A model generated the notes under the pieces. The model did not search any database. It worked only from the letters and a program-made list of their open reading frames with translations, and was not told the DNA's origin. From positions 3,016-27,997 of IMG/VR virus record IMGVR_UViG_3300030380_002403: a stretch of 24,982 nucleotides of DNA. One strand, given 5' to 3'. The DNA comes from a virus. Of the stretch, positions 1 through 6,157 are shown piece after piece. Numbering within the stretch: position 1 is the stretch's first letter; each line of letters starts with the position of its first letter. The position numbers and the translations under genes are program-made.

Positions 1-100
1 AGCACCAACACCGCAAGAACAAGGATTTAGTGGAAATGCAGGACAGGGAGCACCTCAACAAGCTCAAGGGGTTGGTCAACAACCACTCCCAGTGGGATAA
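1..100 (+). CDS. C-terminal end of probable portal protein (5' truncated)
   Basis: Frame 2 is open from the window edge to a TAA at 98-100 and encodes about 32 residues rich in Gln, Gly and Pro, beginning APTPQEQGF and ending QQPLPVG. Low-complexity Q/G/P tails are common at the C-termini of phage portal proteins. A portal gene is also what usually precedes the scaffold and capsid block that follows, so the call rests on composition and position, not on a recognised domain. The last 71 bases overlap the next gene in a different frame. It could instead be the end of another head protein. No start or catalytic motif lies inside the window. Confidence 0.5.
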   Translation, partial: APTPQEQGFSGNAGQGAPQQAQGVGQQPLPVG

Positions 101-251
101 CTTTGAAAAGTATTTAGATACTTTAATAAATGATCAACATCGAATAATGGAACAAACAGACAATGCTATTGTAATGCATAGAGCACAGGGTGCAGTATAT
201 CAATTACGTAGACTTAAATTACTTAGAGATGAGGTATTAAAAAATGTATGA
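30..251 (+). CDS. Small helical protein of unknown function after the portal gene
   Basis: This 73-aa protein (72 or fewer if the ATG at 36 is used instead of the GTG at 30) is rich in charged and amphipathic helix-forming residues. It carries clusters such as WDNFEKYLDTLI, DQHRIMEQ and AVYQLRRLKLLRDEVL. The sequence AAGGA at 21-25 can serve as ribosome binding site for either start: 4 bases from GTG, 10 from ATG. Spacing slightly favours ATG 36. The 5' third overlaps the upstream reading frame by about 65-71 bases, yet the protein looks ordinary from its first residues, so both frames appear to be translated. The stop overlaps the start of the next gene by 8 bases. I recognise the type as a small protein seen between portal and scaffold genes in marine phages, but know no function. 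It might be a head-assembly or connector helper. Confidence 0.75.
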   Translation: MEMQDREHLNKLKGLVNNHSQWDNFEKYLDTLINDQHRIMEQTDNAIVMHRAQGAVYQLRRLKLLRDEVLKNV

Positions 252-2346
252 AGAACAAATGGAAATGTTTAATGAAGGTGGATTAAGAGATGAAGGTAAC
301 TCTGTAGACCCTGTGTCTGGTAATGACGTACCTATTGGTTCTACTAAAGAAGAGGTACGTGACGATATACCTGCGATGCTAAGTGAAGGTGAGTTTGTTT
401 TTCCTGCTGACGTTGTGCGTTATGTTGGGTTAGAAAGACTAATGCAGCTAAGACAAGAAGCTAAGATGGGTTTAAAACAAATGGAAGCTATGGGTCAGAT
501 GGGTAATAGTGAAGAAGCTACTATGCCTGATGATATGCCGTTTGGACCTGCTGATCTTGTTATATTAGGTAAACCTCAAGAAGACAAACCAAGAGAAATG
601 AATCAGGGTGGTATTGCTACAGGTATAGGTGGATATCAACCATCTGTATTTCAAAATCAAGTGCCAATGACTGCAGGTTTTACACCTCCTAGTACAATAG
701 CACCACCAACTCCTACACCTGCTCCTACAGGAGGATATATACCGTCTTTTGTATATAATGAAAGTATTCCTACTACAGTGTCTGGTGCGCCAGTTACTGC
801 GGCTACACCACCTGTGCAATTTAGTGACGTGACTGGTCCTGTAGCACCCATTGAAACTGAATTTGTTCCAACAGCAGAAAAAGAATACTATGGTATACAA
901 TATATAAATGAAGCTACAGGAGAAATAAGAACCTTTTACTTTTATCAAGGTAATCCTGTTACACCTATTCCTGATGGTTTTGTACCATATAATCCACCTA
1001 CAGAGGATGGTTCAGATGGTTCAGATGGTTCAGATGGCCCAGTTACAGGAAATGGTACAGATGGCCCACTTGGAGGCGCAGGAGTAGATACCACTAGTGT
1101 AAGAGGAGATGATCTTAGCGGTACTAAAAAACGTTTAGAGGACATGGTAAGAGATCAAGGTGGCAATAGATTAAGTCAAATAAGAAAAGATTTTGCCGAG
1201 GGAAATAAAGCAAAGGCAGAAAAAGATCTTGTAAGTTTATATTTACAAAATGAAAAAACAAAATCTTTGATGACAGCTTTAGGATTACTTAATCCTGTTG
1301 CTCTTGTAGGAAGAGGCTTTTCTCAGATATATGGTAAACAGTTAGAAAAATTAATGACAGAACAAGGAATTGAGATTCCTGAAATAGATGCAGGTTTTTT
1401 TGAAAATCTAAAAGGTGCAGTATCCGATATTACTGGAACAGGAGAAGCTCAATCAGAAGTATACAATTCTTTATATGATCCTTCAGACTCTCCATTAACT
1501 ACAGTATCAGATGCTAAAAATATGTTAACAAGCAATGAAGCGAGAGCATATGACAATGCAGTTAAAACTGGTAACGCAAGAGTTGCAGAACACTATGAGA
1601 TGATTAATAATAGATTAAATAAAATGAAAGACTATATGGAAGGTAAAGCAGTTAGTGGTTTATCTAAGTTTGACGAAGAACAAGCAGAAAAAATGTTTAA
1701 AGACGGAGTAAAAGGTTTAGATACACAAACTAAAGCTGCATTTCGTAGCGGAATAAGTGGTGATGACCCATATGATGAGTTCGGTTCTGCTCCTAGCGGA
1801 ATAAGTAGTGATGACCCATATGATGAGTTCGGTTCTACTTCTACACGATATATTCCTGAAGATCCAAATATACCTTCAACATTAGAATCAAGAAAAAATG
1901 TTAGTGCATTAAGAGATAGAATAGAAAGAGAAAAAAGTTTTGATACTGATATGAGAGATAGATCTTTAGCTTCTGCTAGATCAGCAAAAGATGAAGGTTT
2001 TGATTTAGCAAAGTATGGCAGAGCCTATTCAGAAATGGGAGCAAAGATAGATGCTAGACTTGGTAAAAAAGATCCTGATGCTCTTGATCCAAGAGGACCA
2101 GATCAAAGAGGACCAACAGCACAACAAACAGAAGATATAATAGAACAACAAAGAGCAGCAGCAAAAGAAGCAGCAAGAAAAGCATCTAGAGATAGACGTA
2201 AAAAGAAAAAAACAGCAGATGATGCACGTAAGGCTGCAACAAAAGCGGTAAAAGAACAGCAAGCTGCAGGAAGAACTGAATCAATACAACAAAAAATTAA
2301 AAGAGGTAGCGGTTTCAAGAAAGGTGGACTTGCAAGCCGTAAATAA
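244..2346 (+). CDS. Large structural protein with conserved N-terminal region and basic C-terminus
   Basis: This 700-aa protein starts at ATG 244 with GAGG at 231-234. Residues 10-100 (from NEGGLRDEGN through SEGEFVFPADVVRYVGLERL to DDMPFGPADL) form the part I recognise as recurring in pelagic-phage proteins; no biochemical role is known to me. Residues 120-210 are Pro/Thr-rich and probably disordered. A Gly-Ser-Asp run lies at about 254-265. Residues 295-480 are mostly helical. Two near-identical 16-residue units lie at 502-533. The last 70 residues are strongly basic, with KKKK and RKAATKAVKEQQ, and end in GGLASRK. There is no visible protease triad, so it is not an obvious prohead protease. 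Its place between portal and scaffold suggests a head component, and the basic end could touch DNA. The function is inferred from position only. Confidence 0.85.
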   Translation: MYEEQMEMFNEGGLRDEGNSVDPVSGNDVPIGSTKEEVRDDIPAMLSEGEFVFPADVVRYVGLERLMQLRQEAKMGLKQMEAMGQMGNSEEATMPDDMPFGPADLVILGKPQEDKPREMNQGGIATGIGGYQPSVFQNQVPMTAGFTPPSTIAPPTPTPAPTGGYIPSFVYNESIPTTVSGAPVTAATPPVQFSDVTGPVAPIETEFVPTAEKEYYGIQYINEATGEIRTFYFYQGNPVTPIPDGFVPYNPPTEDGSDGSDGSDGPVTGNGTDGPLGGAGVDTTSVRGDDLSGTKKRLEDMVRDQGGNRLSQIRKDFAEGNKAKAEKDLVSLYLQNEKTKSLMTALGLLNPVALVGRGFSQIYGKQLEKLMTEQGIEIPEIDAGFFENLKGAVSDITGTGEAQSEVYNSLYDPSDSPLTTVSDAKNMLTSNEARAYDNAVKTGNARVAEHYEMINNRLNKMKDYMEGKAVSGLSKFDEEQAEKMFKDGVKGLDTQTKAAFRSGISGDDPYDEFGSAPSGISSDDPYDEFGSTSTRYIPEDPNIPSTLESRKNVSALRDRIEREKSFDTDMRDRSLASARSAKDEGFDLAKYGRAYSEMGAKIDARLGKKDPDALDPRGPDQRGPTAQQTEDIIEQQRAAAKEAARKASRDRRKKKKTADDARKAATKAVKEQQAAGRTESIQQKIKRGSGFKKGGLASRK
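1006..1037 (+). repeat. 9-bp tandem repeat coding for Gly-Ser-Asp
   Basis: The unit gatggttca occurs three times in perfect tandem (1006, 1015, 1024), followed by a partial gatgg. It encodes DGSDGSDGSDG in the linker of the 700-aa protein. The length keeps the frame, so copy-number change by slippage would only lengthen or shorten a flexible acidic linker. Confidence 0.9.
1747..1842 (+). repeat. 48-bp tandem duplication inside the 700-aa gene
   Basis: Two adjacent 48-base units (1747-1794 and 1795-1842) differ at only 3 positions. They encode SGIS[G/S]DDPYDEFGS plus two variable residues, twice. The near-identity at DNA level marks a recent in-frame duplication. The acidic and aromatic DDPYDEFG core could be a short binding motif. 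Confidence 0.9.
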
Positions 2347-2361
2347 TAATTATTCACCAAT

Positions 2362-2424
2362 ATGACTAGCTACCCATCCCCCATCCAACATGGCTACGGT
2401 GGCCCTAGAAAGAAAGAACTATAA
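2362..2424 (+). CDS. Possible 20-aa peptide gene coupled to the scaffold start
   Basis: An ATG at 2362 opens a 20-codon frame encoding MTSYPSPIQHGYGGPRKKEL. Its TAA stop (2422-2424) shares its last A with the ATG of the scaffold gene (TAATG). The 76-base gap it fills would otherwise be an unusually long spacer for this block, and the scaffold gene lacks a good ribosome binding site, so coupling from this peptide would explain its translation. Against it: no Shine-Dalgarno sequence lies before 2362, though reinitiation from the stop at 2346 is possible. The GGPRKK end loosely resembles the GGLASRK end of the preceding protein. This is a suggestion, not a firm gene. Confidence 0.4.
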   Translation: MTSYPSPIQHGYGGPRKKEL

Positions 2425-3287
2425 TGAATACTACTGCTGTAGAGGGAGAAGTAACCACTCCTAAAAAGGTTGCATTTGTAGATAGAAAAAGTGCTAACTC
2501 AGAGCGTATAGAAAAAGACGAGAAAGAACTAAAAGAGTTACTTGAAGAAAAAGAAAAAGTACCAGAGGTAGAGGCGCAAGAGCCTGAACCTACTAATGCA
2601 GAAGAAAAAAGTTTTAAGAAACGATATGGTGATTTACGCAGACACCAACAAACAAAAGAAAAAGAATATGAAAATCGTATTAAAACTTTAGAAGAACAGT
2701 TAGCAGAGTCTACTAGAAGTGAGATTAAGCTACCAAAATCTGATGAAGACATTGAGGCTTGGGCAAAACAATATCCTGACGTAGCAGGTATAGTAGAAAC
2801 GATTGCAATTAAAAAGGCACGTGAACAGTCAGAAGGATTAGAAGCACGTGTAAAAGAAATAGATGAAATGAAAACTGCTGCTGAACGAGAAAAAGCAGAA
2901 GTAGAACTTATGAAAGCTCATCCTGATTTTGGTGAAATAAGAGATAGTGACGAGTTCCATAACTGGGCAGAAGAACAGCCTAAGTGGGTGCAAGAGGCAC
3001 TATATGAAAATGACACTGATGCTCGTTCTGCAAGTAGAGCAATTGACCTATATAAAGCAGATATGAATATCACATCAAAAAAACCAGAGAGCAATAAAGA
3101 CGCTGCACGATCAGTAGATAGTCGCAGCAGTCGTGATGAACCTAAAGTAGATGGTAAAGAAGGTACATTCACAGAGTCACAAGTTGCGAAAATGACACCG
3201 CAACAATATGAAAAAGCTTCCGATCAAATTATGGAAGCTATAAGAACTGGCAAATTTATTTATGATATGTCTGGTTCTGCCCGATAA
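2424..3287 (+). CDS. Probable capsid scaffolding protein
   Basis: This 287-aa protein is very hydrophilic, acidic and Glu/Lys-rich, with predicted long helices and coiled coil at about 25-50 and 62-165, including KKRYGDLRRHQQ near residue 65. A conserved-looking segment follows (HPDFGEIRDSDEFHNWAEEQP), then ALYENDTDARSASRAIDLYK. The C-terminus is basic, ending in FIYDMSGSAR. Scaffolding proteins direct coat-protein polymerisation into procapsids and leave before DNA packaging; they typically look like this and lie directly upstream of the coat gene, as here. The start overlaps the stop of the small frame at 2362-2424, and no strong ribosome binding site is visible. The scaffold role is inferred from composition, size and position. 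Confidence 0.75.
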   Translation: MNTTAVEGEVTTPKKVAFVDRKSANSERIEKDEKELKELLEEKEKVPEVEAQEPEPTNAEEKSFKKRYGDLRRHQQTKEKEYENRIKTLEEQLAESTRSEIKLPKSDEDIEAWAKQYPDVAGIVETIAIKKAREQSEGLEARVKEIDEMKTAAEREKAEVELMKAHPDFGEIRDSDEFHNWAEEQPKWVQEALYENDTDARSASRAIDLYKADMNITSKKPESNKDAARSVDSRSSRDEPKVDGKEGTFTESQVAKMTPQQYEKASDQIMEAIRTGKFIYDMSGSAR

Positions 3288-3320
3288 TATACCATTGACA
3301 AATAAAAATAATATGGTATA
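3288..3320 (+). promoter_or_regulatory. Inverted repeat straddling a promoter-like sequence
   Basis: TATACCAT (3288-3295) and ATGGTATA (3313-3320) are perfect reverse complements separated by 17 bases, just after the scaffold stop. The repeat flanks the -35-like element at 3295-3300 and overlaps the -10-like element. That is operator-like geometry, or a weak RNA hairpin. Confidence 0.4.
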
Positions 3321-3322
3321 AC
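3295..3322 (+). promoter_or_regulatory. Candidate sigma-70 promoter for the capsid gene
   Basis: A consensus -35 hexamer, TTGACA (3295-3300), is followed after 16 bases by TATAAC (3317-3322), a 5-of-6 match to the -10 box. A perfect TATAAT lies at 3329-3334 but is too far from this -35. The position, about 220 bases before the capsid start in the longest gene-free stretch of the + strand block, fits extra transcription of the most needed protein. AT-rich DNA yields such matches by chance, so confidence is moderate. Confidence 0.45.
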
Positions 3323-3433
3323 TATATGTATAATCATTATTAGCCGCATTTAAGCCTACCTAATAATTAATATACTATTCGATAGACTAAACAATACGTA
3401 AGACCTACCTGTCCAAGTATAGGCCCATAGAAT

Positions 3434-3453
3434 TATCAGTAGGCCAACTGATA
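3434..3453 (+). promoter_or_regulatory. Hairpin in the capsid gene leader
   Basis: TATCAGT (3434-3440) pairs with ACTGATA (3447-3453) around a 6-base loop. There is no following T-run, so it is not a classical terminator. It might stabilise the leader RNA or mark a processing site. Confidence 0.45.
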
Positions 3454-3525
3454 GTAATATGCACCCTAGAAAATGTACAGCCTCTATGTGATAATGTTTA
3501 GCTTACAATTAAGCCTAAACTTTAT

Positions 3526-3532
3526 AGGAGGA
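3526..3532 (+). promoter_or_regulatory. Strong ribosome binding site that fixes the capsid start
   Basis: AGGAGGA lies 6 bases before ATG 3539 and is the best Shine-Dalgarno sequence in the window. It rules out the longer in-frame start at ATG 3473, which would add 22 mostly hydrophobic residues and has no ribosome binding site. Confidence 0.9.
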
Positions 3533-3538
3533 ACTATT

Positions 3539-4612
3539 ATGGCTTTTCAATCAGCATCAGGTTACGGCAATTTACCTAATGGTAATTTCTCGCCAGTAAT
3601 CTACTCCAAACAGGTACAACTTGCATTTCGCAAAGCTACCGTAGTAGGAGACATAACTAACTCTGATTATTTTGGGGAGATTTCTGCCCAAGGTGATACA
3701 GTGAAAATTATCAAGGAACCTGAAATTTCTGTGAGCGCATATGCTCGTGGAACTCAGGTTTCAGCACAAGACCTTGACGATGAGGATTTCTCACTCGTTA
3801 TCGACAAAGCTAACTACTATGCTTTTAAGATGGACGATATAGAGGAAGCACACTCACACGTCAACTTTATGGACCTTGCATCTAATCGTGCAGCATACCG
3901 TTTGTCTGATCAATATGACCAAGAAGTTTTAGGTTATTTGTCAGGCTTTAAACAGTCTGCACTGCACAGTGTAGCAAGTGCAGCAAACACTACCGTAAAT
4001 GGTACTAAAGCTGTAAGCACTGCAGGTTCAGACGAGCTATTGTCATCAATGAAGATTATTAAATCTTCTTTTGGTAACATTACAACGTCATCTGCAGGGG
4101 ATCATTCTATCCCAGTAACTGCACGTATGCCTGGAGCTACATCTCTACCAACTGCAACTGTTTCACCTGCGATGGTTATATCACGCATGAAACGTTTGCT
4201 TGATCAACAACAAGTTGATACACAAGGTAGATGGCTTGTAGTTGACCCAGTGTTTATGGAAATCCTATCAGATGAAGACTCCAGATTTATGAATGGAGAC
4301 TATGGTGAGTCTGGTGGACTACGTAATGGTCTTGTAATTAACAACTTTCATGGCTTTCGTTTGTATGTGTCATCAAACCTACCTGCTGTAGGTACTGGTG
4401 CAGGTACATCAGGAACAGCAAACCAAAACTCAAACTTTGGTGTGATTGTTGGTGGACATGAATCTGCTGTTGCAACTGCAGAGCAGATCAATAAGACAGA
4501 AACATATCGTGACCCTGACAGCTTTGCTGACATTGTTCGTGGTATGCATCTATACGGCAGAAAGATTCTTCGTCCTGAAGCAATCGTTACTGCTAAATAT
4601 AACGCAGCGTAA
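3539..4612 (+). CDS. Major capsid protein
   Basis: This 357-aa protein starts MAFQSASGYGNLPNG. It follows the scaffold gene, has the strongest ribosome binding site in the window, and uses more C-ending codons than its neighbours, as expected for the most abundant virion protein. Features I associate with marine-phage coat proteins are the N-terminal SKQVQLAFRKATVV, an early segment with DTVKIIKEPEISV, a central helix RMKRLLDQQQVD, WLVVDPVFMEIL, and a C-terminal DIVRGMHLYGRKILRPEAIV. Hexameric shells of tailed phages are built from HK97-fold coat proteins, and the size fits, but I infer the fold. No cleaved N-terminal arm or fused protease is evident. The next gene follows after 14 bases. Confidence 0.85.
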   Translation: MAFQSASGYGNLPNGNFSPVIYSKQVQLAFRKATVVGDITNSDYFGEISAQGDTVKIIKEPEISVSAYARGTQVSAQDLDDEDFSLVIDKANYYAFKMDDIEEAHSHVNFMDLASNRAAYRLSDQYDQEVLGYLSGFKQSALHSVASAANTTVNGTKAVSTAGSDELLSSMKIIKSSFGNITTSSAGDHSIPVTARMPGATSLPTATVSPAMVISRMKRLLDQQQVDTQGRWLVVDPVFMEILSDEDSRFMNGDYGESGGLRNGLVINNFHGFRLYVSSNLPAVGTGAGTSGTANQNSNFGVIVGGHESAVATAEQINKTETYRDPDSFADIVRGMHLYGRKILRPEAIVTAKYNAA

Positions 4613-4626
4613 GGGGGGATATAACT

Positions 4627-5163
4627 ATGGCTACTTTTGACATGACCTCAAAAGCTACTGCAGGTGTCGATTCAGATACTATTGCGGCAGCTACCTCACG
4701 CCATGCAGCAATGGGAATGTACATGCGTGAAGCACGTCTTGACATTGCTAAAATGGTTGAAGACGGATACTCCTGTACCAATGGGGATATCTTTCAACTT
4801 CTAGAAATACCTGCTAATACATTAGTATTGTTTGCAGGTGCTGAAGTTGAGACTGCTTTTAACGGTACATCTCCAACTGTGGATATTGATTTCGCAGCAG
4901 GTGATGACATCGTTGACGGTGGTGACGTTAGTTCTGCAGGTTTCTTAGCAAGTGGAACAAACGGTCAAAGTATGGTGGTAAATACTGCAGCAGCAGATAC
5001 ATTTACAGCACACGTGACAACTACAGATACAATTGACGTTAAGTTAATTGCTTCATCTGCAGATGTTACATCTGGTATCTTACGTGTCATGGCTTGTTGC
5101 ATTGACACAGGTGCTAGAGGACGTGTAGCACCTACTGAAGTAGATCGTGATCTACTAGCATAA
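4627..5163 (+). CDS. Probable capsid accessory or decoration protein
   Basis: This 178-aa protein follows the capsid gene by 14 bases with a G-rich ribosome binding site (GGGGGG, 4613-4618). An N-terminal helical part (1-50) precedes a beta-rich body with IPANTLVLFAGAEVETAF, then VDIDFAAGDDIVDGGDV, FLASGTNGQS, and a final ILRVMACCIDTG strand. I recognise the pattern as a small beta-sandwich protein that recurs directly after coat genes in marine phages. Decoration or capsid-stabilising proteins occupy this place in many phages; a head-completion role is the alternative. A hairpin follows the gene, so coat and this protein may form their own transcript level. Structure and role are inferred. 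Confidence 0.6.
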   Translation: MATFDMTSKATAGVDSDTIAAATSRHAAMGMYMREARLDIAKMVEDGYSCTNGDIFQLLEIPANTLVLFAGAEVETAFNGTSPTVDIDFAAGDDIVDGGDVSSAGFLASGTNGQSMVVNTAAADTFTAHVTTTDTIDVKLIASSADVTSGILRVMACCIDTGARGRVAPTEVDRDLLA

Positions 5164-5168
5164 ACTTT

Positions 5169-5199
5169 AGGGGCTGCTAATAAAACGGTAGCCCCTTTA
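5169..5199 (+). terminator. Hairpin after the capsid pair, probably a leaky terminator
   Basis: AGGGGCT (5169-5175) pairs perfectly with AGCCCCT (5190-5196); G-T and C-G pairs can extend the stem. Only TTTA follows, so termination would be partial. That would let tail genes downstream be expressed below capsid level. Confidence 0.65.
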
Positions 5200-5218
5200 C
5201 CATATCTAAGGAAACAAC

Positions 5219-6157
5219 ATGGCTTTGACATTTCTCTCATTAACAAATGATGTAATTACACGTATGAATGAAGTAGCACTTACTTCTACTACTTTTGCTA
5301 ATGCTAGGGGCATACAAGTGCAATGTCAAAATGCAGTTAATGAATCTATCCGTTATATAAATCAAAGAGAATTTGGATATTCTTTTAATCATGCACAAAA
5401 CTCCTCTACTTTAACTCCAGGTGTAGTTAGGTACAGCTTACCCTCAAGCACTAAATCAGTTGACTACAATACAGCAAGAATTAAAAAAGATACTGATCTT
5501 AATGTAACAGGTAATAATTTAACACCACTAAATTACAATGAGTATATTCAAAAAGAATATGCTAACCAAGAAGATGAAGTTACATCTACAACTTTAAATG
5601 GATCACACTCAAGTACTGTAACAACTCTTACCTTAACATCTACCACAGATTTTTCCGCAACAGGAAAAGTTTATATTGGTGGAGAGCAAGTAACCTACAC
5701 AGGTATTTCAGGTAACGATATTACAGGCTGCACTAGAGGAGCTAATAGTACAACTGCTGCTACTCATGCAAGTGGTACAACAGTAACTCAGTTTGATAAT
5801 GGTGGTGTTCCTAGAAACATAGTACGAACACCAGATAATAATTATTTACTATATCCTTTTCCAGACAAGCAGTATACACTAGTCTTTGATTATTTTACAT
5901 TTCCATCTGATTTATCGGCACATGGAGATACCACAACTATCCCAGATAGATTTGGTCCTGTAATCGTAGATGGTGCTACTGCTTTTGTATATCAGTATCG
6001 TGGTGAAATGCAACAGTATCAATTAAACTTTGGTAGGTTTGAGCAGGGTATTAAAAATATGCAAAGTTTACTTATTAACAAATATGAGTATGTACGATCT
6101 ACAGTGCTTATAACCCCTAGAGGTTCTGCTAACTTTATGGCAGGAGTTATTTCGTAA
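5219..6157 (+). CDS. Head-to-tail connector, tail tubular A-like
   Basis: This 312-aa protein starts at ATG 5219 with TAAGGA upstream. Its N-terminal helical part (SLTNDVITRMNEVALT, ARGIQVQCQNAVNESIRYINQ) and C-terminal part (NYLLYPFPDKQYTLVFDYFTFP, then VIVDGATAFVYQYRGEMQQYQLNFGRFEQGIKNM) resemble short-tail adaptor proteins, which bind below the portal. At roughly 240 residues without the insert, the core is near the size of phage T7 gp11 (about 196 aa). Residues 121-191 are a beta-rich insert also present in the next protein. The stop overlaps the next start by one base (TAATG), as expected for a connector and nozzle pair. The assignment comes from sequence pattern and gene order. Confidence 0.6.
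   Translation: MALTFLSLTNDVITRMNEVALTSTTFANARGIQVQCQNAVNESIRYINQREFGYSFNHAQNSSTLTPGVVRYSLPSSTKSVDYNTARIKKDTDLNVTGNNLTPLNYNEYIQKEYANQEDEVTSTTLNGSHSSTVTTLTLTSTTDFSATGKVYIGGEQVTYTGISGNDITGCTRGANSTTAATHASGTTVTQFDNGGVPRNIVRTPDNNYLLYPFPDKQYTLVFDYFTFPSDLSAHGDTTTIPDRFGPVIVDGATAFVYQYRGEMQQYQLNFGRFEQGIKNMQSLLINKYEYVRSTVLITPRGSANFMAGVIS
5579..5791 (+). repeat. Beta module, copy 1 (connector insert)
   Basis: Residues 121-191 of the connector share a pattern with residues 98-166 of the nozzle: TxTxDSTTxF-like strand, then an IGGEQVTYTG / INSEIFTYTG strand, then CTRGANSTTAATHA / VTRAASSTTAANHA. Only protein similarity is evident. Confidence 0.75.

Larger units (their letters stand above)
3288..3538 (+). 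other. 251-base leader before the capsid gene
   Basis: No convincing gene is seen here. It holds the promoter-like elements at 3295-3334, a hairpin TATCAGT-aggcca-ACTGATA (3434-3453), two copies of TAGGCC, and the capsid ribosome binding site. No tRNA cloverleaf is apparent. All other + strand junctions in the window are under about 80 bases, so the length alone suggests regulation or an untranslated leader. Confidence 0.6.

Noticed and set aside
565-948. Long minus-strand open frame opposite the 700-aa gene
   Set aside because: Its protein is a Cys/Tyr/Arg/Ser-rich shadow of Ala/Thr/Pro codons on the coding strand; no ribosome binding site and no gene-like pattern.
3340-3430. tRNA or small structured RNA in the capsid leader
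   Set aside because: TTCGA is present, but no acceptor, anticodon or T-arm pairing can be drawn around it.
3473-3538. In-frame N-terminal extension of the capsid protein from ATG 3473, with a signal-peptide-like hydrophobic stretch
   Set aside because: It has no ribosome binding site, whereas ATG 3539 has AGGAGGA at ideal spacing; a hydrophobic leader makes no sense for a coat protein.
4446-4640. 64-aa plus-strand frame across the end of the capsid gene
   Set aside because: It overlaps two well-supported genes over its whole length and has a low-quality Leu-rich protein.
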